This document shows positions 55,769 to 64,000 of a stretch of DNA of 64,000 nt, in pieces. Positions within the stretch are counted from its first letter, which is position 1, and the number at the start of each line of letters is the position of its first letter. The notes under the pieces are model-generated. The model made no database searches. It was not told the origin of the DNA and saw only the letters and a program-made list of their open reading frames with translations. This DNA comes from Christiangramia portivictoriae DSM 23547 (GTDB lineage Bacteria > Bacteroidota > Bacteroidia > Flavobacteriales > Flavobacteriaceae), in contig NZ_AUHF01000001.1 of assembly GCF_000423045.1 (NCBI RefSeq), positions 310,001 through 374,000 on the forward strand. The letters run 5' to 3'. The translations under genes and the position numbers were made by a program.

Positions 55769-56209
55769 CTAAGTAGTAAGTACAGCCGCGACGATTAGAG
55801 GAACTGTAATAAGGGCAGAGACAATGGCTGGTTTCGTCCAGCTTTTCCTGATAAATTCTCTATTCATACCTATATATCTATTCCAGAAATACTCAGTAAG
55901 GATCAATGCGCCGGCTAAATTCAGGATCAGGCCAACATAGGTCATCGAAAAGTTTAAAACTGTATAGGCATGACCCATGGTGTATATGAGTGCAAACAAC
56001 AATACTTGCCATCTTCCCTTGTTTTCTTTAAGGTTTTTGAGATTACTCATAAATATGACCGCTCCAAAAAGTGTGGAGAAAAGCAGACAAAAAGTAAAAA
56101 TTACCCTTTTGGAATATAAGGCAGGGATAAGCGCGGTTATTTCATTGTCTTCAAATTCATCGTGGCTGTGATCTGTATCTGGGTTGGGGTTTTCAGACCT
56201 GTTTGTCAT
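55769..56209 (-). CDS. four-helix membrane protein, unknown
   Basis: This is a 146-residue protein with a polar, His/Asp-rich N-terminus (DTDHSHDEFEDNE) and four membrane helices: VIFTFCLLFSTLFGAVIFM, WQVLLFALIYTMGHAYTVL, YVGLILNLAGALILTEYF and PAIVSALITVPLIVAAVL. No family is recognised. It lies between the SRPBCC gene and the katG upstream region, and a 41-codon membrane peptide frame lies 60 bp upstream on the same strand. Confidence 0.72.
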   Translation of the reverse strand: MTNRSENPNPDTDHSHDEFEDNEITALIPALYSKRVIFTFCLLFSTLFGAVIFMSNLKNLKENKGRWQVLLFALIYTMGHAYTVLNFSMTYVGLILNLAGALILTEYFWNRYIGMNREFIRKSWTKPAIVSALITVPLIVAAVLTT

Positions 56210-56269
56210 AAAGGTTTAGCAAGGTTTTGTAATTCAAACATCGAATTTCAGGAAAAGCAATCTATCATT

Positions 56270-56395
56270 TTAAGATATGCTAAAGAAAAATTCTATCATA
56301 GTATTCCATTCAGAAATAATGACTGTAACAATGATTACAAGTACGAACAAAAACAAGATCATTAACCAGTCAATAGATTTTAGCAGCTTCATCAT
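56270..56395 (-). CDS. candidate 41-residue membrane microprotein
   Basis: An ATG-ATG start at 56395 opens MMKLLKSIDWLMILFL..., with one continuous membrane helix (about residues 10-28) and a polar tail (SEWNTMIEFFFSIS). It has a stop at 56270. The frame is short but has the composition of a genuine one-helix membrane protein and lies upstream of another membrane protein gene on the same strand. No family is recognised. Confidence 0.35.
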   Translation of the reverse strand: MMKLLKSIDWLMILFLFVLVIIVTVIISEWNTMIEFFFSIS

Positions 56396-56552
56396 TGTTA
56401 GAGATGATATAGTGCAAGGGTAGGGCCTCTAGATGTTCAGTTTTTTTATTAAATTAAAGCTTAAAATTAATATTAAATAATAAAATTTCAACGGTTAGGT
56501 GTGAAAACTTTAATTATATAAATTACAGCTAATCTAATGCGTCGATTTATTA

Positions 56553-58900
<2,348 letters not shown>

Positions 58901-59269
58901 AATCTATCTGAACAATTTGACAAGGGTGGCAATTTGCCACCCTTTTTTATTTCTTTCAGTTAATTAGATTTTCTGCAGATTTATAAAGCCGAGCCGTCAA
59001 AAAAATACCCTGCAATGAGGATTATAAACTAACCATTTTAAGAACTATACGGCCGCCAGCAAGATCGTACCGATTGTAAAACTTTTCAATCAATAAAGCT
59101 TTGGTGGTTTTCCTGAATGAAGGGCATGCTTATATAAGCAACCTACAGGTTTGCAGATTAGATGGTTTCCAAATGGTCGCTCCTGCATATTTGGAACTGT
59201 TTGCTTTAGTGTTAACAAAGTATCTTTATTGACGCTCAGGCTTGCAGGTTATTAAAAGTTAAAGATTTT
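58901..59269. other. stretch between katG and the ABC ATPase gene, no gene seen
   Basis: After the katG terminator, no open frame of note occurs. A perfect 14-bp palindrome, TGCTTATATAAGCA, lies at 59127-59140. Confidence 0.55.
58922..58948 (+). terminator. katG terminator
   Basis: GGGTGGCA pairs with TGCCACCC around ATTT, followed by TTTTTTAT. It begins 21 bases after the katG stop. Confidence 0.88.
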
Positions 59270-59929
59270 CTAGCTTTTCAGATAACCTTCAGAAAGCAAA
59301 TCGCTTTCAGAAGAAATGCGTTTGAGACTTCCATTTTTCAGAATAAAACTTTTGGCGGCAACTTTCAGCACATCCTGGTAGTAATGATCTGTGATGATGA
59401 TCCCTTTCGTACCTTTTAGACTGGTTAAAAAATCCATGATATGTTCCTTGTAAAGAGGCTCTACCATGGAAAATGGTTCATCAAGCAGTAAAAACGGGTG
59501 ATCAAGATTGCCTATCAGAAGTAATTCCAGATACCTTCGCTGGCCAAGGGACAGTTCTTTGATTTTCTTTGTGGTAAAATCTCCAACACCTTTGGCGTAG
59601 AATATACGATCCTGCGCCTCTCCTGCCGGATGAAAAAAAGGAATGATATCCTGCACTTTCGAATTCTTCGGAAGAAAACTATCCTGAGGTAAATAGGCGA
59701 CCAGTTTTTCTGAAATGATGGAGGATGATGTCAGTTCCCGGTCATTGAGATAAATACTGCCCTGCTCAGGTTTTATTTTTCCGAAGAGAATTTTTAGGAG
59801 AGTAGATTTCCCAGTTCCATTTCTACCGAAGATTCCGATAATTTCACCGGTTTTCCATTGCAGCTCCAGGTTATCCAGAATCCTGGTTGCGTAGCTTTTT
59901 TGGATATTCTGGACGCTGAGAACTTTCAA
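59270..59929 (-). CDS. ABC transporter ATP-binding protein
   Basis: This is a 219-residue ABC ATPase. Walker A is FGRNGTGKSTLLKILFG near residue 40, the signature is KELSLGQRRYLELLL (LSLGQ, a variant of LSGGQ), Walker B is HPFLLLDEPFSMVEP and the switch His is in GIIITDHYYQD. All catalytic residues are present. The only candidate membrane partner is the 92-residue protein encoded immediately upstream and overlapping by four bases. That is too small for an ordinary permease. The substrate is unknown. Confidence 0.9.
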   Translation of the reverse strand: MKVLSVQNIQKSYATRILDNLELQWKTGEIIGIFGRNGTGKSTLLKILFGKIKPEQGSIYLNDRELTSSSIISEKLVAYLPQDSFLPKNSKVQDIIPFFHPAGEAQDRIFYAKGVGDFTTKKIKELSLGQRRYLELLLIGNLDHPFLLLDEPFSMVEPLYKEHIMDFLTSLKGTKGIIITDHYYQDVLKVAAKSFILKNGSLKRISSESDLLSEGYLKS

Positions 59930-60204
59930 AATAATATCAGGATTATTCCGAAGAGAACAGCAACAAGGACATGAAGAACAAATACCCGGCTTAACAGGAA
60001 TGATTTGCTGTACCCCAGGTTTTCAAACATATAGTATTGGTGTTTTTTAAAATAATCGAAAGCGAGCATGCCTACGAATATCCCAAAACTGCAATAAATA
60101 AGCAATGCATAAAAAGGTCCGGCAGCGATCCCCGTAAAGATCGCCAGCGGCACATTGTAAAGATTAATCTCTTTATAATACTTGAATACAGCCCGGTTAA
60201 ACAT
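59926..60204 (-). CDS. small membrane protein, probable partner of the ABC ATPase
   Basis: This is a 92-residue protein with an amphipathic start (MFNRAVFKYYKEINLYN), one or two membrane helices near residues 18-50 (VPLAIFTGIAAGPFYALLIYCSFGIFVGMLAF), a basic loop (FKKHQYYMFENLGYSKSF) and a last helix (VLHVLVAVLFGIILILF). It overlaps the ABC ATPase gene by four bases. The NLGYSK segment could be a coupling loop as in ABC permeases (inference). No known family is recognised. Confidence 0.72.
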   Translation of the reverse strand: MFNRAVFKYYKEINLYNVPLAIFTGIAAGPFYALLIYCSFGIFVGMLAFDYFKKHQYYMFENLGYSKSFLLSRVFVLHVLVAVLFGIILILF

Positions 60205-60254
60205 TTTTAAAAAGTTTAAGCAGATTGTAAGGTATAAAATTATAGCTCCATCAA

Positions 60255-60770
60255 CTATTCGGAATAAGCCCCGGAGGAATAGGTAAGCTCATAGCTGTGT
60301 GTATAGATCTCGAACACGATCCCGAATGGATCTTCAACATAACACATTTTAAAAGGTTTGTCTTCTGGATAATACTCCCGAATTGGCATTCGCTGTTTTC
60401 CGCCATTGGCTACAATCTTTTCAATGAGTCCTTCAATATCAGGATCCTGCACGCAAAAGTGAAACAGTCCGGTATTAAACGGGTTGAATTCTGGTGCTTC
60501 TTTTTTACCTTTAGAAAATGAGAATAACTCGATTCCCACACCATCTGAGGTAGACATATGTGCGATCTCAAATTCATTCCAGTCATCACCAAAAACATCG
60601 ATACACATCTGTCCAATAGCAGTATCGGGATCTTTCTCTACCATCGCAGGGGGCATGATCGTATACCATCCCATGACTTGAGCGTAAAAATCTACAGCCT
60701 TTTGAAGGTCTGGAACGGTAATTCCAATATGAGAAAATGATCTTGGATAAGTGTTTTCTTTTTTCATCAT
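60255..60770 (-). CDS. VOC/glyoxalase-fold protein
   Basis: This is a 171-residue vicinal-oxygen-chelate protein made of two beta-alpha-beta3 modules. The four expected metal-ligand positions are visible: His in FSHIGITVPDL, Glu in GIELFSF, His in GLFHFCVQD and Glu in GIVFEIYTHS, so a metal-dependent lyase or dioxygenase is possible. I start at ATG 60770. The frame is open to 60818, but a promoter lies in that stretch. It is divergent from the HxlR regulator, which probably controls it. Confidence 0.88.
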   Translation of the reverse strand: MMKKENTYPRSFSHIGITVPDLQKAVDFYAQVMGWYTIMPPAMVEKDPDTAIGQMCIDVFGDDWNEFEIAHMSTSDGVGIELFSFSKGKKEAPEFNPFNTGLFHFCVQDPDIEGLIEKIVANGGKQRMPIREYYPEDKPFKMCYVEDPFGIVFEIYTHSYELTYSSGAYSE

Positions 60771-60787
60771 TATAATTTTTAGAGCCT

Positions 60788-60818
60788 CAAAACTAAGGTA
60801 TATTTGCCTAGTATACAA
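60788..60818 (-). promoter_or_regulatory. promoter of the VOC gene
   Basis: Read on the minus strand, TTG (60818-60816) is followed after 20 bases by TAGTTTTG (60795-60788), an exact Bacteroidota promoter (TTG, 17-23 bases, TAnnTTTG). Transcription would begin about 10 bases before the ATG at 60770. Confidence 0.7.
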
Positions 60819-60820
60819 TA

Positions 60821-60847
60821 AGTTACCTTAAAGTGGTATAGGTAACT
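60821..60847. promoter_or_regulatory. inverted repeat between VOC and HxlR genes, candidate HxlR operator
   Basis: AGTTACC and GGTAACT are perfect reverse complements separated by 13 bases. They lie just upstream of the VOC -33 element and 31 bases before the HxlR start, the expected position for an operator of this divergent regulator. Confidence 0.55.
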
Positions 60848-60878
60848 AAAAGAGTAAATTGCACATCTACAGAGTTTT

Positions 60879-61190
60879 ATGTCTAAAATTATGTCCAAGA
60901 ATATTTGTCCTTTGAATGCGACCATGAATCTAATTGGTACAAAATGGAAACCTTTGGTGCTTTTCCATTTGCTCGATGGACCGGAAAGATCTGGAATTCT
61001 CAAATCCAGAATTCCTGAGATCAGCAATAAAATGTTTACGCAGACAGTACGTGAACTGGAGCAGGATTTTCTTATTTCCAGGAAGGTCTATCCGGTGGTG
61101 CCGCCAAAAGTGGAATATCAATTAACAGAAAAGGGCTATTCACTGGAGAAAATCCTGCGCGACATGGACGAATGGGGAAGGCGGCTATGA
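60879..61190 (+). CDS. HxlR-family winged-helix regulator
   Basis: This is a 103-residue transcription factor. The N-terminal CPLNATMNLIGTKWKPLVLFHLLDGPERSG contains the conserved cysteine (Cys10) that senses electrophiles or oxidants in several HxlR proteins. The wing region LEQDFLISRKVYPVVPPKVEYQLTEKGYSL is complete. It is divergent from the VOC gene with a 7-bp inverted repeat in between, and probably represses or activates it in response to reactive electrophiles (inference). Confidence 0.93.
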   Translation: MSKIMSKNICPLNATMNLIGTKWKPLVLFHLLDGPERSGILKSRIPEISNKMFTQTVRELEQDFLISRKVYPVVPPKVEYQLTEKGYSLEKILRDMDEWGRRL

Positions 61191-61318
61191 CTGCTGAAAT
61201 CGACTTTTCAAATACGGTCAAACATTTTTGAAATTCAGATTGAAAATTATGACCTGTTCGCGCAGAAGTTTTTCTAAATTTACGCCACGATAACATACAC
61301 AACTAAACAACACAACAA

Positions 61319-62254
61319 ATGCCGACTACGGAAGCTAAAATCTTCAACTGTACACAAAGCCGGGAGCTGGCCGAGAAAATCGCCGATCATTATGGGACTC
61401 ATCTTGGAAATGTGATCACGTCCACATATAGTGATGGGGAATTCCAGCCATCTTTCGAGGAATCTGTTAGAGGGAGCAGGGTTTTTATCATTGGTTCTAC
61501 CCATCCGGGCAGTGACCATTTAATGGAAATGCTCTTAATGCTGGACGCCGCAAAACGCGCTTCTGCAAGACATATTACCGCGGTGATGCCTTACTTTGGG
61601 TGGGCTAGACAGGATCGCAAGGATAAACCTCGTGTGCCAATTGCGGCAAAAATGATTGCAAGTATTCTCGAAACTGCCGGAGCGACCAGGATCATAACCA
61701 TGGATCTTCACGCAGACCAGATCCAGGGATTTTTCGAAAAACCAGTGGATCATCTGTATGCCAGCACAGTATTCCTTCCTTATTTAAAAAATCTCGGTCT
61801 GGACAACCTTACCATCGCATCTCCAGATATGGGTGGTTCCAAAAGAGCTTATGCTTATTCAAAAGCTTTGGAGACCGATGTGGTGATTTGCTACAAACAA
61901 AGAGCAAAAGCCAATGTCATCTCTCATATGGAGCTTATTGGAGACGTTACCGGAAAGAATGTGGTTCTGGTGGATGACATGGTGGATACCGCGGGGACAT
62001 TGACCAAAGCTGCAGATCTTATGATGGAACGTGGTGCATTGAGTGTGCGTGCGATTTGCACACATCCAGTGCTTTCCGGAGAAGCTTATAATCGCGTTGA
62101 AAAATCTAAACTGGAGGAATTGATCGTCACAGATTCTATTCCTTTGAGACAGGAAAGCAAGAAAATCAAGGTGGTAAGTTGCGCAAATCTTTTTGCAGAT
62201 GTCATGAAAAGTGTAAATGACAATAAATCCATCAGCGAAAAATTCATTATGTAA
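61319..62254 (+). CDS. prs: ribose-phosphate pyrophosphokinase
   Basis: This is a 311-residue PRPP synthase. The ATP/Mg site lies in FGWARQDRKDKPRVPIAAKM, with MDLHADQIQGFF, SPDMGGSKRAYAYSK and the PRPP-binding loop VVLVDDMVDTAGTLTKAADLM all in order. It makes PRPP from ribose 5-phosphate and ATP for nucleotide, His and Trp synthesis. A near-consensus -7 element, TAAATTTA, lies at 61275-61282. It starts 128 bp after the HxlR gene and is followed by a terminator. Confidence 0.96.
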   Translation: MPTTEAKIFNCTQSRELAEKIADHYGTHLGNVITSTYSDGEFQPSFEESVRGSRVFIIGSTHPGSDHLMEMLLMLDAAKRASARHITAVMPYFGWARQDRKDKPRVPIAAKMIASILETAGATRIITMDLHADQIQGFFEKPVDHLYASTVFLPYLKNLGLDNLTIASPDMGGSKRAYAYSKALETDVVICYKQRAKANVISHMELIGDVTGKNVVLVDDMVDTAGTLTKAADLMMERGALSVRAICTHPVLSGEAYNRVEKSKLEELIVTDSIPLRQESKKIKVVSCANLFADVMKSVNDNKSISEKFIM

Positions 62255-62276
62255 TTCCTACTGACTATAAATTTTG

Positions 62277-62303
62277 AACGCCGGTTTCTAGCCGGCGTTT
62301 TTT
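62277..62303. terminator. prs terminator
   Basis: AACGCCGG pairs with CCGGCGTT around TTTCTAG, followed by TTTTAT. It lies 22 bases after the prs stop, ahead of the convergent ppx gene. Confidence 0.88.
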
Positions 62304-62313
62304 ATGGCTATTC

Positions 62314-63891
62314 TTAAGCCGAAGAATTCTGAATGGTAATGATCTCGATCTCTTTTCCAGTAATGTCCTTCAGGAGATCTGCCTTCCTCAATCCTCCCCA
62401 TACTTCAAGCTCAGGATCCCCGAGGGTGGTAATTTGTAATCTTATCTTCTCTGAAGCCTTGATGATCTCCAGTTCCTGAACGTTTTGATAATGACTGCGA
62501 TCCAGGCCGTCGGCGAGTCGGAGTAAAGCAGCTAATTTCTCGATCCTCTTGCGTAGTTTTTTTGATAACTGCTTGTACAGATAATGTCTCTTTTTAGGAA
62601 CAGTTCTTCGGTGATAACGGGCGGTATGTGCCATGATGTTGATCTCATCTTCAGTAAAACCACGCAGGTCTGCATGTCTAATAATATATAAGGCGTGTTT
62701 GTGATGTTTTCGGTAAGAAATATAATAACCAATATCGTGCATGAGGGCGGCATATTCCAGTAGCTCACGATCTGTTTCCTTCAATTGGAGATCACCCTGG
62801 AAAACATCGAATAACTGCAGACTCATGGAAGCCACGTGCCGGGAATGATCTTCCATCCAGTGACATTTCCGTAGTAATTCATGAACACTACGTTTTCGAG
62901 GTTCGGGATAATTGGCTACGAGGTCAAGTTTAGGGCGTTCCTTTTTAATAAAATCCAGGATCATGCCGTCTCTTAGGGCAGCTTCTGAAATTTTAATTTC
63001 CTCCATATCAAATTCCCTGATTAGGTATTTCACCAGTACCATTCCCGGGTTGATGATTGCTATTCTTTTTTCGTCCAGTTCACTTATATCTTCCCGTTGC
63101 TCTGAATCCAGCTGAATAAAATCTTTATACAGTTTTTTAAATTCTGAAACATCAAAAACAAGTTCGTTCAGGCTCATACTGGCGGTATGAGAATTCCTGC
63201 TGGCGATCATGGCACCTATGTTTTCCATGGTGCCAGAACTTCCAATCATTGTTCTTACCTCCTGTTGCTTCAATATTTCTGAAAGTTCCGAAAGTTCCTG
63301 TTTGTAATGTTTCTTCAATGCTTTGATCTCGTCTTTGGTAATGGGATCGCTGGAAACAAATCGAGCTGCCATGCGCGCAACGCCCAGTTTCAGACTTTGA
63401 GAATAGATAAATCTTTCATTATTGCCCAGAATGAATTCCACGCTTCCCCCGCCAATATCCACTATAAGAACCATTTCTTCGGAAAGGGCAATGCTGTGCT
63501 GGACCGCCAGGCCAATAAGTTCAGCTTCTTTCGCACCTGAAATGGCGCGTACTTTTATCCCAGATTCGGCTTTCATGCGCTGGATAAAATCTCCGCCGTT
63601 GGTGGCTTCCCGTATCGCTGAAGTGGCAAATGCTACAATCTCTTCCACGTGCATGCTGTCGCAGAGAAATTTAATTCGTTTCATGGCATCGAGGCCGCGT
63701 TGCATGGCTTCTTCGCTCAATTTGTTTTCCATGCCTTTTTCAGCGAGGATGACCATTTCCTTGAGTTTATCTATGGTACGAAAGCTACCATCAGGATAAA
63801 TGTCTACCAGCACGGCATGAAAAGAGTTGGTTCCAAGATCGATCGCGGCGATTCGTTTGTTAGGATGTGACTCGGCTGTTTGATTTTCCAT
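62314..63891 (-). CDS. ppx: Ppx/GppA phosphatase with C-terminal HD domain
   Basis: This is a 525-residue exopolyphosphatase/guanosine pentaphosphate phosphatase family protein. The actin-like ATPase fold shows AAIDLGTNSFHAVLVD, VAFATSAIREATNG, IVDIGGGSVEFILG and GSSGTMENIGAM. The C-terminal third is an HD-type domain (AALMHDIGYYISYRKHHKH). It would degrade polyphosphate or pppGpp; the HD domain is the form usual in longer Ppx proteins. I start at ATG 63891 (MENQTAESHPNKRIAAIDLG); the frame is open to 63987, but that adds unmatched hydrophobic residues. Confidence 0.95.
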   Translation of the reverse strand: MENQTAESHPNKRIAAIDLGTNSFHAVLVDIYPDGSFRTIDKLKEMVILAEKGMENKLSEEAMQRGLDAMKRIKFLCDSMHVEEIVAFATSAIREATNGGDFIQRMKAESGIKVRAISGAKEAELIGLAVQHSIALSEEMVLIVDIGGGSVEFILGNNERFIYSQSLKLGVARMAARFVSSDPITKDEIKALKKHYKQELSELSEILKQQEVRTMIGSSGTMENIGAMIASRNSHTASMSLNELVFDVSEFKKLYKDFIQLDSEQREDISELDEKRIAIINPGMVLVKYLIREFDMEEIKISEAALRDGMILDFIKKERPKLDLVANYPEPRKRSVHELLRKCHWMEDHSRHVASMSLQLFDVFQGDLQLKETDRELLEYAALMHDIGYYISYRKHHKHALYIIRHADLRGFTEDEINIMAHTARYHRRTVPKKRHYLYKQLSKKLRKRIEKLAALLRLADGLDRSHYQNVQELEIIKASEKIRLQITTLGDPELEVWGGLRKADLLKDITGKEIEIITIQNSSA

Positions 63892-64000
63892 AGACTTCAG
63901 AATTACTTGAGTTTTCAATTTATACAATTCAAAGCTGTTCTGCGATGTAAACCATCTGAAAATAAAACAGGGAAGTATACAGAACATTTTAGCAATCAGA

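Overview
The window looks like about 64 kb of chromosome from a marine member of the Flavobacteriaceae (Bacteroidota), close to Gramella/Christiangramia-type bacteria. This rests on the SusC/SusD pair, lipoproteins with acidic residues after the lipobox cysteine, Bacteroidota-type promoters (TAnnTTTG near -7), weak or absent Shine-Dalgarno sites and a laminarin-type glycan locus. No database search was possible, so the genus is an inference.

Layout. (1) 0-12.9 kb: metabolic and secreted-protein genes: a DUF3298 lipoprotein, a transsulfuration enzyme, an inverting GH97 alpha-glucosidase, a class-V aminotransferase overlapping an S9 peptidase, an M28 peptidase, a DUF3095 protein, and a DUF1028 protein followed by a small lipoprotein with two PxHGxxGHxC repeats. 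(2) 12.9-18 kb: tRNA-Arg(CCT), a small membrane protein, a HAD hydrolase, and a 1204-residue outer-membrane protein whose phosphoesterase domain has lost most of its metal-binding motifs. (3) 18-32.6 kb: a complete polysaccharide utilization locus. A membrane-spanning triple-tyrosine/LuxR regulator precedes susC-susD, a multimodular surface glycan-binding lipoprotein, a surface GH16, a GH3 beta-glucosidase and a second GH16. The enzymes point to laminarin or another beta-1,3-glucan. (4) 32.6-49.3 kb: housekeeping genes (tadA, dxs, DUF3078, a dead histidine kinase, dgt-nrdA-nrdB, DUF3109, MarC, a short FAD protein, CtpA, dCMP deaminase, HupE/UreJ, a PAS-LuxR regulator). (5) 49.37-53.0 kb: a decayed genomic island inserted in the 3' end of tRNA-Leu(CAA), bounded by 53-bp direct repeats. 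It holds broken integrase and RecA-like ATPase genes, the tail of a DNA cytosine methyltransferase, and one intact gene for a cysteine-rich lipoprotein. (6) 53-64 kb: oxidoreductases, an SRPBCC protein, katG, an ABC ATPase with a tiny membrane partner, a VOC protein divergent from an HxlR regulator, prs and ppx.

How the genes work together. In the glycan locus the surface GH16, glycan-binding protein and SusD carry surface-export-type lipoprotein N-termini, SusC would import oligosaccharides, and GH3 with the second GH16 would finish digestion in the periplasm. The nrdB-nrdA-dgt run combines dNTP synthesis with dNTP breakdown. The VOC/HxlR pair has a clear promoter and an inverted repeat, so it looks like a locally regulated detoxification unit.

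The points most worth follow-up are the pseudo-phosphoesterase/BamA-like fusion, the intact cysteine-rich lipoprotein in an otherwise dead island, the unexplained stem-loop/terminator region at 47.80-47.96 kb, and the ABC ATPase whose only visible partner is a 92-residue membrane protein. I saw no CRISPR array, rRNA operon or intact insertion sequence.
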